Below are positions 34,601 through 49,600 of a stretch of DNA of 64,000 nucleotides, piece after piece. Position 1 is the first letter of the stretch, and each line of letters starts with the position of its first letter. Both the position numbers and the translations under genes were made by a program. The notes under the pieces are model-generated. The model had not been told where the DNA came from and did not search any database. It saw only the letters and a list, made by a program, of their open reading frames with translations. Source of the DNA: Siphonodentalium dalli (Eukaryota; Mollusca; Scaphopoda; Gadilida; Siphonodentaliidae); assembly GCA_032622095.1 (NCBI GenBank), contig CP136067.1:43503549-43567548 (forward strand), read 5' to 3'.

Positions 34601-37600
34601 TTAGGTATCTACTTCCAGCACTTTTGTTGTTTGTGGATAGGTATGCATCTATGCAAATAGTTTGCACAAAGTTTGGGCTCCTCGGTGGGTTTTAAGGGTA
34701 TGGAAACAGCCCAACACCCACAGCACCCATGATAAAACCATACAGCACCCGTGCCTATGAAAACATATTTCTGAGTCAGCCATCTCTCAGACTATACCCA
34801 TTCTGAAAATGATTCCACATTTCACTTTAGAATATATAGAGGCAATGGGAAAAGATGATTTGGGCACCTGAATGGCATTTTGGGCTCTGGTCAGGGGGGA
34901 ATATTTGGTTTTTTTAATGGTTAAATTGGTATATTTAACTGGAATTGGGTCCTGTGACCCATTATAGGTATATACTTCTAGGTCTCCTAGTGTTTTTGGA
35001 AAGATCTGCATTATTATAAGAAGATATGCAAAAGTTTGGGCTCCTTAGTGGGTTTTAAGGGTATGGAGACAGCCCAGCACCCATGACAATTCAAGTTAAA
35101 TTGGTATATTTAACTTGAATTGGGCCATATGACCCATTATATGTATCTACTTCCAGCACTTTTGTTGTTTGTGGATAGGTATGCATCTATGCAAATAGTT
35201 TGCACAAAGTTTGGGCTCCTCGGTGGGTTTTAAGGGTATGGAAACAGCCCAACACCCACAGCACCCATGATAAAACCATACAGCACCCGTGCCTATGAAA
35301 ACATATTTCTGAGTCAGCCATCTCTCAGACTATACCCATTCTGAAAATGATTCCACATTTCACTTTAGAATATATAGAGGCAATGGGAAAAGATGATTTG
35401 GGCACCTGAATGGCATTTTGGGCTCTGGTCAGGGGGGAATATTTGGTTTTTTTAATGGTTAAATTGGTATATTTAACTGGAATTGGGTCCTGTGACCCAT
35501 TATAGGTATATACTTCTAGGTCTCCTAGTGTTTTTGGAAAGATCTGCATTATTATAAGAAGATATGCAAAAGTTTGGGCTCCTTAGTGGGTTTTAAGGGT
35601 ATGGAGACAGCCCAGCACCCATGACAATTCAAGTTAAATTGGTATATTTAACTTGAATTGGGCCATATGACCCATTATATGTATCTACTTCCAGCACTTT
35701 TGTTGTTTGTGGATAGGTATGCATCTATGCAAATAGTTTGCACAAAGTTTGGGCTCCTCGGTGGGTTTTAAGGGTATGGAAACAGCCCAACACCCACAGC
35801 ACCCATGATAAAACCATACAGCACCCGTGCCTATGAAAACATATTTCTGAGTCAGCCATCTCTCAGACTATACCCATTCTGAAAATGATTCCACATTTCA
35901 CTTTAGAATATATAGAGGCAATGGGAAAAGATGATTTGGGCACCTGAATGGCATTTTGGGCTCTGGTCAGGGGGGAATATTTGTTTTTTTTAATGGTTAA
36001 ATTGGTATATTTAACTGGAATTGGGTCCTGTGGCCCATTATAGGTATATACTTCTAGGTCTCCTAGTGTTTTTGGAAAGATCTGCATCATTATAAGAAGA
36101 TATGCAAAAGTTTGGGCTCCTTAGTGGGTTTTAAGGGTATGGGGACAGCCCAGCACCCATGACAATTCAAGTTAAATTGGTATATTTAACTTGAATTGGG
36201 CCATATGACCCATTATATGTATCTACTTCCAGCACTTTTGTTGTTTGTGGATAGGTATGCATCTATGCAAATAGTTTGCACAAAGTTTGGGCTCCTCGGT
36301 GGGTTTTAAGGGTATGGAAACAGCCCAACACCCACAGCACCCATGATAAAACCATACAGCACCCGTGCCTATGAAAACATATTTCTGAGTCAGCCATCTC
36401 TCAGACTATACCCATTCTGAAAATGATTCCACATTTCACTTTAGAATATATAGAGGCAATGGGAAAAGATGATTTGGGCACCTGAATGGCATTTTGGGCT
36501 CAGGTCAGGGGGGAATATTTGTTTTTTTTAATGGTTAAATTGGTATATTTAACTGGAATTGGGTCCTGTGACCCATTATAGGTATATACTTCTAGGTCTC
36601 CTAGTGTTTTTGGAAAGATCTGCATCATTATAAGAAGATATGCAAAAGTTTGGGCTCCTTAGTGGGTTTTAAGGGTATGGAGACAGCCCAGCACCCATGA
36701 CAATTCAAGTTAAATTGGTATATTTAACTTGAATTGGGCCATATGACCCATTATATGTATCTACTTCCAGCACTTTTGTTGTTTGTGGATAGGTATGCAT
36801 CTATGCAAATAGTTTGCACAAAGTTTGGGCTCCTCGGTGGGTTTTAAGGGTATGGAAACAGCCCAACACCCACAGCACCCATGATAAAACCATACAACAC
36901 CCGTGCCTATGAAAACATATTTCTGAGTCAGCCATCTCTCAGACTATACCCATTCTGAAAATCATTCCACATTTCACTTTAGAATATATAGAGGCAATGG
37001 GAAAAGATGATTTGGGCACCTGAATGGCATTTTGGGCTCTGTTCAGGGGGGAATATTTGGTTTTTTTAATGGTTAAATTGGTATATTTAACTGGAATTGG
37101 GTCCTGTGACCCATTATAGGTATATACTTCTAGGTCTCCTAGTGTTTTTGGAAAGATCTGCATCATTATAAGAAGATATGCAAAAGTTTGGGCTCCTTAG
37201 TGTGTTTTAAGGGTATGGAGACAGCCCAGCACCCATGACAATTCAAGTTAAATTGGTATATTTAACTTGAATTGGGCCATATGACCCATTATATGTATCT
37301 ACTTCCAGCACTTTTGTTGTTTGTGGATAGGTATGCATCTATGCAAATAGTTTGCACAAAGTTTGGGCTCCTCGGTGGGTTTTAAGGGTATGGAAACAGC
37401 CCAACACCCACAGCACCCATGATAAAACCATACAGCACCCGTGCCTATGAAAATATATTTCTGAGTCAGCCATCTCTCAGACTGTACCCATTCTGAAAAT
37501 GATTCCACATTTCACTTTAGAATATATAGAGGCAATGGGAAAAGATGATTTGGGCACCTGAATGGCATTTTGGGCTCTGGTCAGGGGGGAATATTTGTTT

Positions 37601-40600
37601 TTTTTAATGGTTAAATTGGTATATTTAACTGGAATTGGGTCCTGTGGCCCATTATAGGTATATACTTCTAGGTCTCCTAGTGTTTTTGGAAAGATCTGCA
37701 TCATTATAAGAAGATATGCAAAAGTTTGGGCTCCTTAGTGGGTTTTAAGGGTATGGGGACAGCCCAGCACCCATGACAATTCAAGTTAAATTGGTATATT
37801 TAACTTGAATTGGGCCATATGACCCATTATATGTATCTACTTCCAGCACTTTTGTTGTTTGTGGATAGGTATGCATCTATGCAAATAGTTTGCACAAAGT
37901 TTGGGCTCCTCGGTGGGTTTTAAGGGTATGGAAACAGCCCAACACCCACAGCACCCATGATAAAACCATACAGCACCCGTGCCTATGAAAACATATTTCT
38001 GAGTCAGCCATCTCTCAGACTATACCCATTCTGAAAATGATTCCACATTTCACTTTAGAATATATAGAGGCAATGGGAAAAGATGATTTGGGCACCTGAA
38101 TGGCATTTTGGGCTCTGGTCAGGGGGGAATATTTGGTTTTTTTAATGGTTAAATTGGTATATTTAACTGGAATTGGGTCCTGTGACCCATTATAGGTATA
38201 TACTTCTAGGTCTCCTAGTGTTTTTGGAAAGATCTGCATCATTATAAGAAGATATGCAAAAGTTTGGGCTCCTTAGTGGGTTTTAAGGGTATGGAGACAG
38301 CCCAGCACCCATGACAATTCAAGTTAAATTGGTATATTTAACTTGAATTGGGCCATATGACCCATTATATGTATCTACTTCCAGCACTTTTGTTGTTTGT
38401 GGATAGGTATGCATCTATGCAAATAGTTTGCACAAAGTTTGGGCTCCTCGGTGGGTTTTAAGGGTATGGAAACAGCCCAACACCCACAGCACCCATGATA
38501 AAACCATACAGCACCCGTGCCTATGAAAACATATTTCTGAGTCAGCCATCTCTCAGACTATACCCATTCTGAAAATGATTCCACATTTCACTTTAGAATA
38601 TATAGAGGCAATGGGAAAAGATGATTTGGGCACCTGAATGGCATTTTGGGCTCTGGTCAGGGGGGAATATTTGGTTTTTTTAATGGTTAAATTGGTATAT
38701 TTAACTGGAATTGGGTCCTGTGACCCATTATAGGTATATACTTCTAGGTCTCCTAATGTTTTTGGAAAGATCTGCATTATTATAAGAAGATATGCAAAAG
38801 TTTGGGCTCCTTAGTGGGTTTTAAGGGTATGGAGACAGCCCAGCACCCATGACAATTCAAGTTAAATTGGTATATTTAACTTGAATTGGGCCATATGACC
38901 CATTATATGTATCTACTTCCAGCACTTTTGTTGTTTGTGGATAGGTATGCATCTATGCAAATAGTTTGCACAAAGTTTGGGCTCCTCGGTGGGTTTTAAG
39001 GGTATGGAAACAGCCCAACACCCACAGCACCCATGATAAAACCATACAGCACCCGTGCCTATGAAAACATATTTCTGAGTCAGCCATCTCTCAGACTATA
39101 CCCATTCTGAAAATGATTCCACATTTCACTTTAGAATATATAGAGGCAATGGGAAAAGATGATTTGGGCACCTGAATGGCATTTTGGGCTCTGGTCAGGG
39201 GGGAATATTTGTTTTTTTTAATGGTTAAATTGGTATATTTAACTGGAATTGGGTCCTGTGGCCCATTATAGGTATATACTTCTAGGTCTCCTAGTGTTTT
39301 TGGAAAGATCTGCATCATTATAAGAAGATATGCAAAAGTTTGGGCTCCTTAGTGGGTTTTAAGGGTATGGGGACAGCCCAGCACCCATGACAATTCAAGT
39401 TAAATTGGTATATTTAACTTGAATTGGGCCATATGACCCATTATATGTATCTACTTCCAGCACTTTTGTTGTTTGTGGATAGGTATGCATCTATGCAAAT
39501 AGTTTGCACAAAGTTTGGGCTCCTCGGTGGGTTTTAAGGGTATGGAAACAGCCCAACACCCACAGCACCCATGATAAAACCATACAGCACCCGTGCCTAT
39601 GAAAACATATTTCTGAGTCAGCCATCTCTCAGACTATACCCATTCTGAAAATGATTCCACATTTCACTTTAGAATATATAGAGGCAATGGGAAAAGATGA
39701 TTTGGGCACCTGAATGGCATTTTGGGCTCAGGTCAGGGGGGAATATTTGTTTTTTTTAATGGTTAAATTGGTATATTTAACTGGAATTGGGTCCTGTGAC
39801 CCATTATAGGTATATACTTCTAGGTCTCCTAGTGTTTTTGGAAAGATCTGCATCATTATAAGAAGATATGCAAAAGTTTGGGCTCCTTAGTGGGTTTTAA
39901 GGGTATGGGGACAGCCCAGCACCCATGACAATTCAAGTTAAATTGGTATATTTAACTTGAATTGGGCCATATGACCCATTATATGTATCTACTTCCAGCA
40001 CTTTTGTTGTTTGTGGATAGGTATGCATCTATGCAAATAGTTTGCACAAAGTTTGGGCTCCTCGGTGGGTTTTAAGGGTATGGAAACAGCCCAACACCCA
40101 CAGCACCCATGATAAAACCATACAGCACCCGTGCCTATGAAAACATATTTCTGAGTCAGCCATCTCTCAGACTATACCCATTCTGAAAATGATTCCACAT
40201 TTCACTTTAGAATATATAGAGGCAATGGGAAAAGATGATTTGGGCACCTGAATGGCATTTTGGGCTCAGGTCAGGGGGGAATATTTGTTTTTTTTAATGG
40301 TTAAATTGGTATATTTAACTGGAATTGGGTCCTTTGACCCATTATAGGTATATACTTCTAGGTCTCCTAGTGTTTTTGGAAAGATCTGCATCATTATAAG
40401 AAGATATGCAAAAGTTTGGGCTCCTTAGTGGGTTTTAAGGGTATGGAGACAGCCCAGCACCCATGACAATTCAAGTTAAATTGGTATATTTAACTTGAAT
40501 TGGGTCATATGACCCATTATATGTATCTACTTCCAGCACTTTTGTTGTTTGTGGATAGGTATGCATCTATGCAAATAGTTTGCACAAAGTTTGGGCTCCT

Positions 40601-43600
40601 CGGTGGGTTTTAAGGGTATGGAAACAGCCCAACACCCACAGCACCCATGACAAAACCATACAGCACCCGTGCCTATGAAAACATATTTCTGAGTCAGCCA
40701 TCTCTCAGACTATACCCATTCTGAAAATGATTCCACATTTCACTTTAGAATATATAGAGGCAATGGGAAAAGATGATTTGGGCACCTGAATGGCATTTTG
40801 GGCTCTGGTCAGGGGGGAATATTTGGTTTTTTTAATGGTTAAATTGGTATATTTAACTGGAATTGGGTCCTGTGACCCATTATAGGTATATACTTCTAGG
40901 TCTCCTAGTGTTTTTGGAAAGATCTGCATCATTATAAGAAGATATGCAAAAGTTTGGGCTCCTTAGTGGGTTTTAAGGGTATGGAGACAGCCCAGCACCC
41001 ATGACAATTCAAGTTAAATTGGTATATTTAACTTGAATTGGGCCATATGACCCATTATATGTATCTACTTCCAGCACTTTTGTTGTTTGTGGATAGGTAT
41101 GCATCTATGCAAATAGTTTGCGCAAAGTTTGGGCTCCTCGGTGGGTTTTAAGGGTATGGAAACAGCCCAACACCCACAGCACCCATGATAAAACCATACA
41201 GCACCCGTGCCTATGAAAACATATTTCTGAGTCAGCCATCTCTCAGACTATACCCATTCTGAAAATGATTCCACATTTCACTTTAGAATATATAGAGGCA
41301 ATGGGAAAAAATGATTTGGGCACCTGAATGGCATTTTGGGCTCTGGTCAGGGGGGAATATTTGGGTTTTCTAATGGTTAAATTGGTATATTTAACTGGAA
41401 TTGGGTCCTGTGACCAATTATATGTATATACTTCTAGGTCTCCTAGTGTTTTTGGAAAGATCTGCATCATTATAAGAAGATATGCAAAAGTTTGGGCTCC
41501 TTAGTGGGTTTTAAGGGTATGGAGACAGCCCAACACCCACAGCACCCATGACAATTCAAGTTAAATTGGTATATTTAACTTGAATTGGGCCATATGACCC
41601 ATTATATGTATCTACTTCCAGCACTTTTGTTGTTTGTGGATAGGTATGCATCTATGCAAATAGTTTGCACAAAGTTTGGGCTCCTCGGTGGGTTTTAAGG
41701 GTATGGAAACAGCCCAACACCCACAGCACCCATGATAAAACCATACAGCACCCGTGCCTATGAAAACATATTTCTGAGTCAGCCATCTCTCAGACTATAC
41801 CCATTCTGAAAATGATTCCACATTTCACTTTAGAATATATAGAGGCAATGGGAAAAGATGATTTGGGCACCTGAATGGCATTTTGGGCTCTGGTCAGGGG
41901 GGAATATTTGGTTTTTTTAATGGTTAAATTGGTATATTTAACTGGAATTGGGTCCTGTGACCCATTATAGGTATATACTTCTAGGTCTCCTAGTGTTTTT
42001 GGAAAGATCTGCATCATTATAAGAAGATATGCAAAAGTTTGGGCTCCTTAGTGGGTTTTAAGGGTATGGAGACAGCCCAGCACCCATGACAATTCAAGTT
42101 AAATTGGTATATTTAACTTGAATTGGGCCATATGACCCATTATATGTATCTACTTCCAGCACTTTTGTTGTTTGTGGATAGGTATGCATCTATGCAAATA
42201 GTTTGCACAAAGTTTGGGCTCCTCGGTGGGTTTTAAGGGTATGGAAACAGCCCAACACCCACAGCACCCATGATAAAACCATACAGCACCCGTGCCTATG
42301 AAAACATATTTCTGAGTCAGCCATCTCTCAGACTATACCCATTCTGAAAATGATTCCACATTTCACTTTAGAATATATAGAGGCAATGGGAAAAGATGAT
42401 TTGGGCACCTGAATGGCATTTTGGGCTCTGTTCAGGGGGGAATATTTGGGTTTTTTAATGGTTAAATTGGTATATTTAACTGGAATTGGGTCCTGTGACC
42501 CATTATAGGTATATACTTCTAGGTCTCCTAGTGTTTATGGAAAGATCTGCATCATTATAAGAAGATATGCAAAAGTTTGGGCTCCTTAGTGTGTTTTAAG
42601 GGTATGGAGACAGCCCAGCACCCATGACAATTCAAGTTAAATTGGTATATTTAACTTGAATTGGGCCATATGACCCATTATATGTATCTACTTCCAGCAC
42701 TTTTGTTGTTTGTGGATAGGTATGCATCTATGCAAATAGTTTGCACAAAGTTTGGGCTCCTCGGTGGGTTTTAAGGGTATGGAAACAGCCCAACACCCAC
42801 AGCACCCATGATAAAACCATACAGCACCCGTGCCTATGAAAATATATTTCTGAGTCAGCCATCTCTCAGACTGTACCCATTCTGAAAATGATTCCACATT
42901 TCACTTTAGAATATATAGAGGCAATGGGAAAAGATGATTTGGGCACCTGAATGGCATTTTGGGCTCTGGTCAGGGGGGAATATTTGTTTTTTTTAATGGT
43001 TAAATTGGTATATTTAACTGGAATTGGGTCCTGTGGCCCATTATAGGTATATACTTCTAGGTCTCCTAGTGTTTTTGGAAAGATCTGCATCATTATAAGA
43101 AGATATGCAAAAGTTTGGGCTCCTTAGTGGGTTTTAAGGGTATGGGGACAGCCCAGCACCCATGACAATTCAAGTTAAATTGGTATATTTAACTTGAATT
43201 GGGCCATATGACCCATTATATGTATCTACTTCCAGCACTTTTGTTGTTTGTGGATAGGTATGCATCTATGCAAATAGTTTGCACAAAGTTTGGGCTCCTC
43301 GGTGGGTTTTAAGGGTATGGAAACAGCCCAACACCCACAGCACCCATGATAAAACCATACAGCACCCGTGCCTATGAAAACATATTTCTGAGTCAGCCAT
43401 CTCTCAGACTATACCCATTCTGAAAATGATTCCACATTTCACTTTAGAATATATAGAGGCAATGGGAAAAGATGATTTGGGCACCTGAATGGCATTTTGG
43501 GCTCTGGTCAGGGGGGAATATTTGGTTTTTTTAATGGTTAAATTGGTATATTTAACTGGAATTGGGTCCTGTGACCCATTATAGGTATATACTTCTAGGT

Positions 43601-46600
43601 CTCCTAGTGTTTTTGGAAAGATCTGCATCATTATAAGAAGATATGCAAAAGTTTGGGCTCCTTAGTGGGTTTTAAGGGTATGGAGACAGCCCAGCACCCA
43701 TGACAATTCAAGTTAAATTGGTATATTTAACTTGAATTGGGCCATATGACCCATTATATGTATCTACTTCCAGCACTTTTGTTGTTTGTGGATAGGTATG
43801 CATCTATGCAAATAGTTTGCACAAAGTTTGGGCTCCTCGGTGGGTTTTAAGGGTATGGAAACAGCCCAACACCCACAGCACCCATGATAAAACCATACAG
43901 CACCCGTGCCTATGAAAACATATTTCTGAGTCAGCCATCTCTCAGACTATACCCATTCTGAAAATGATTCCACATTTCACTTTAGAATATATAGAGGCAA
44001 TGGGAAAAGATGATTTGGGCACCTGAATGGCATTTTGGGCTCTGGTCAGGGGGGAATATTTGGTTTTTTTAATGGTTAAATTGGTATATTTAACTGGAAT
44101 TGGGTCCTGTGACCCATTATAGGTATATACTTCTAGGTCTCCTAGTGTTTTTGGAAAGATCTGCATTATTATAAGAAGATATGCAAAAGTTTGGGCTCCT
44201 TAGTGGGTTTTAAGGGTATGGAGACAGCCCAGCACCCATGACAATTCAAGTTAAATTGGTATATTTAACTTGAATTGGGCCATATGACCCATTATATGTA
44301 TCTACTTCCAGCACTTTTGTTGTTTGTGGATAGGTATGCATCTATGCAAATAGTTTGCACAAAGTTTGGGCTCCTCGGTGGGTTTTAAGGGTATGGAAAC
44401 AGCCCAACACCCACAGCACCCATGATAAAACCATACAGCACCCGTGCCTATGAAAATATATTTCTGAGTCAGCCATCTCTCAGACTGTACCCATTCTGAA
44501 AATGATTCCACATTTCACTTTAGAATATATAGAGGCAATGGGAAAAGATGATTTGGGCACCTGAATGGCATTTTGGGCTCTGGTCAGGGGGGAATATTTG
44601 TTTTTTTTAATGGTTAAATTGGTATATTTAACTGGAATTGGGTCCTGTGGCCCATTATAGGTATATACTTCTAGGTCTCCTAGTGTTTTTGGAAAGATCT
44701 GCATCATTATAAGAAGATATGCAAAAGTTTGGGCTCCTTAGTGGGTTTTAAGGGTATGGGGACAGCCCAGCACCCATGACAATTCAAGTTAAATTGGTAT
44801 ATTTAACTTGAATTGGGCCATATGACCCATTATATGTATCTACTTCCAGCACTTTTGTTGTTTGTGGATAGGTATGCATCTATGCAAATAGTTTGCACAA
44901 AGTTTGGGCTCCTCGGTGGGTTTTAAGGGTATGGAAACAGCCCAACACCCACAGCACCCATGATAAAACCATACAGCACCCGTGCCTATGAAAACATATT
45001 TCTGAGTCAGCCATCTCTCAGACTATACCCATTCTGAAAATGATTCCACATTTCACTTTAGAATATATAGAGGCAATGGGAAAAGATGATTTGGGCACCT
45101 GAATGGCATTTTGGGCTCTGGTCAGGGGGGAATATTTGGTTTTTTCAATGGTTAAATTGGTATATTTAACTGGAATTGGGTCCTGTGACCCATTATAGGT
45201 ATATACTTCTAGGTCTCCTAGTGTTTTTGGAAAGATCTGCATTATTATAAGAAGATATGCAAAAGTTTGGGCTCCTTAGTGGGTTTTAAGGGTATGGAGA
45301 CAGCCCAGCACCCATGACAATTCAAGTTAAATTGGTATATTTAACTTGAATTGGGCCATATGACCCATTATATGTATCTACTTCCAGCACTTTTGTTGTT
45401 TGTGGATAGGTATGCATCTATGCAAATAGTTTGCACAAAGTTTGGGCTCCTCGGTGGGTTTTAAGGGTATGGAAACAGCCCAACACCCACAGCACCCATG
45501 ATAAAACCATACAGCACCCGTGCCTATGAAAACATATTTCTGAGTCAGCCATCTCTCAGACTATACCCATTCTGAAAATGATTCCACATTTCACTTTAGA
45601 ATATATAGAGGCAATGGGAAAAAATGATTTGGGCACCTGAATGGCATTTTGGGCTCTGGTCAGGGGGGAATATTTGGGTTTTCTAATGGTTAAATTGGTA
45701 TATTTAACTGGAATTGGGTCCTGTGACCAATTATATGTATATACTTCTAGGTCTCCTAGTGTTTTTGGAAAGATCTGCATCATTATAAGAAGATATGCAA
45801 AAGTTTGGGCTCCTTAGTGGGTTTTAAGGGTATGGAGACAGCCCAACACCCACAGCACCCATGACAATTCAAGTTAAATTGGTATATTTAACTTGAATTG
45901 GGCCATATGACCCATTATATGTATCTACTTCCAGCACTTTTGTTGTTTGTGGATAGGTATGCATCTATGCAAATAGTTTGCACAAAGTTTGGGCTCCTCG
46001 GTGGGTTTTAAGGGTATGGAAACAGCCCAACACCCACAGCACCCATGATAAAACCATACAGCACCCGTGCCTATGAAAACATATTTCTGAGTCAGCCATC
46101 TCTCAGACTATACCCATTCTGAAAATGATTCCACATTTCACTTTAGAATATATAGAGGCAATGGGAAAAGATGATTTGGGCACCTGAATGGCATTTTGGG
46201 CTCTGGTCAGGGGGGAATATTTGTTTTTTTTAATGGTTAAATTGGTATATTTAACTGGAATTGGGTCCTGTGGCCCATTATAGGTATATACTTCTAGGTC
46301 TCCTAGTGTTTTTGGAAAGATCTGCATCATTATAAGAAGATATGCAAAAGTTTGGGCTCCTTAGTGGGTTTTAAGGGTATGGGGACAGCCCAGCACCCAT
46401 GACAATTCAAGTTAAATTGGTATATTTAACTTGAATTGGGCCATATGACCCATTATATGTATCTACTTCCAGCACTTTTGTTGTTTGTGGATAGGTATGC
46501 ATCTATGCAAATAGTTTGCACAAAGTTTGGGCTCCTCGGTGGGTTTTAAGGGTATGGAAACAGCCCAACACCCACAGCACCCATGATAAAACCATACAGC

Positions 46601-49600
46601 ACCCGTGCCTATGAAAACATATTTCTGAGTCAGCCATCTCTCAGACTATACCCATTCTGAAAATGATTCCACATTTCACTTTAGAATATATAGAGGCAAT
46701 GGGAAAAGATGATTTGGGCACCTGAATGGCATTTTGGGCTCAGGTCAGGGGGGAATATTTGTTTTTTTTTAATGGTTAAATTGGTATATTTAACTGGAAT
46801 TGGGTCCTGTGACCCATTATAGGTATATACTTCTAGGTCTCCTAGTGTTTTTGGAAAGATCTGCATCATTATAAGAAGATATGCAAAAGTTTGGGCTCCT
46901 TAGTGTGTTTTAAGGGTATGGAGACAGCCCAGCACCCATGACAATTCAAGTTAAATTGGTATATTTAACTTGAATTGGGCCATATGACCCATTATATGTA
47001 TCTACTTCCAGCACTTTTGTTGTTTGTGGATAGGTATGCATCTATGCAAATAGTTTGCACAAAGTTTGGGCTCCTCGGTGGGTTTTAAGGGTATGGAAAC
47101 AGCCCAACACCCACAGCACCCATGATAAAACCATACAGCACCCGTGCCTATGAAAATATATTTCTGAGTCAGCCATCTCTCAGACTGTACCCATTCTGAA
47201 AATGATTCCACATTTCACTTTAGAATATATAGAGGCAATGGGAAAAGATGATTTGGGCACCTGAATGGCATTTTGGGCTCAGGTCAGGGGGGAATATTTG
47301 TTTTTTTTAATGGTTAAATTGGTATATTTAACTGGAATTGGGTCCTGTGACCCATTATAGGTATATACTTCTAGGTCTCCTAGTATTTTTGGAAAGATCT
47401 GCATCATTATAAGAAGATATGCAAAAGTTTGGGCTCCTTAGTGGGTTTTAAGGGTATGGAGACAGCCCAACACCCACAGCACCCATGATAAAACCATACA
47501 GCACCCGTGCCTATGAAAACATATTTCTGAGTCAGCCATCTCTCAGACTATACCCATTCTGAAAATGATTCCACATTTCACTTTAGAATATATAGAGGCA
47601 ATGGGAAAAGATGATTTGGGCACCTGAATGGCATTTTGGGCTCTGGTCAGGGGGGAATATTTGTTTTTTTTAATGGTTAAATTGGTATATTTAACTGGAA
47701 TTGGGTCCTGTGACCCATTATAGGTATATACTTCTAGGTCTCCTAGTGTTTTTGGAAAGATCTGCATCATTATAAGAAGATATGCAAAAGTTTGGGCTCC
47801 TTAGTGGGTTTTAAGGGTATGGAGACAGCCCAGCACCCATGACAATTCAAGTTAAATTGGTATATTTAACTTGAATTGGGCCATATGACCCATTATATGT
47901 ATCTACTTCCAGCACTTTTGTTGTTTGTGGATAGGTATGCATCTATGCAAATAGTTTGCACAAAGTTTGGGCTCCTCGGTGGGTTTTAAGGGTATGGAAA
48001 CAGCCCAACACCCACAGCACCCATGATAAAACCATACAGCACCCGTGCCTATGAAAACATATTTCTGAGTCAGCCATCTCTCAGACTATACCCATTCTGA
48101 AAATGATTCCACATTTCACTTTAAAATATATAGAGGCAATGGGAAAAGATGATTTGGGCACCTGAATGGCATTTTGGGCTCTGGTCAGGGGGGAATATTT
48201 GGTTTTTTTAATGGTTAAATTGGTATATTTAACTGGAATTGGGTCCTGTGACCCATTATAGGTATATACTTCTAGGTCTCCTAGTGTTTTTGGAAAGATC
48301 TGCATCATTATAAGAAGATATGCAAAAGTTTGGGCTCCTTAGTGGGTTTTAAGGGTATGGAGACAGCCCAGCACCCATGACAATTCAAGTTAAATTGGTA
48401 TATTTAACTTGAATTGGGCCATATGACCCATTATATGTATCTACTTCCAGCACTTTTGTTGTTTGTGGATAGGTATGCATCTATGCAAATAGTTTGCGCA
48501 AAGTTTGGGCTCCTCGGTGGGTTTTAAGGGTATGGAAACAGCCCAACACCCACAGCACCCATGATAAAACCATACAGCACCCGTGCCTATGAAAACATAT
48601 TTCTGAGTCAGCCATCTCTCAGACTATACCCATTCTGAAAATGATTCCACATTTCCCTTTAGAATATATAGAGGCAATGGGAAAAAACGATTTGGGCACC
48701 TGAATGGCATTTTGGGCTCTGGTCAGGGGGAATATTTGGGTTTTCTAATGGTTAAATTGGTATATTTAACTGGAATTGGGTCCTGTGACCAATTATATGT
48801 ATATACTTCTAGGTCTCCTAGTGTTTTTGGAAAGATCTGCATCATTATAAGAAGATATGCAAAAGTTTGGGCTCCTTAGTGGGTTTTAAGGGTATGGAGA
48901 CAGCCCAACACCCACAGCACCCATGACAATTCAAGTTAAATTGGTATATTTAACTTGAATTGGGCCATATGACCGATTATATGTATCTACTTCCAGCACT
49001 TTTGTTGTTTGTGGATAGGTATGCATCTATGCAAATAGTTTGCAAAAAGTTTGGGCTCCTCGTGGGTTTTAAGGGTATGGAAACAGCCCAACACCCACAG
49101 CACCCATGATAAAACCATACAGCACCCGTGCCTATGAAAACATATTTCTGAGTCAGCCATCTCTCAGACTATACCCATTCTGAAAATGATTCCACATTTC
49201 ACTTTAGAATATATAGAGGCAATGGGAAAAGATGATTTGGGCACCTGAATGGCATTTTGGGCTCTGGTCAGGGGGGAATATTTGGTTTTTTTAATGGTTA
49301 AATTGGTATATTTAACTGGAATTGGGTCCTGTGACCCATTATAGGTATATACTTCTAGGTCTCCTAGTGTTTTTGGAAAGATCTGCATCATTATAAGAAG
49401 ATATGCAAAAGTTTGGGCTCCTTAGTGGGTTTTAAGGGTATGGAGACAGCCCAGCACCCATGACAATTCAAGTTAAATTGGTATATTTAACTTGAATTGG
49501 GCCATATGACCCATTATATGTATCTACTTCCAGCACTTTTGTTGTTTGTGGATAGGTATGCATCTATGCAAATAGTTTGCACAAAGTTTGGGCTCCTCGG

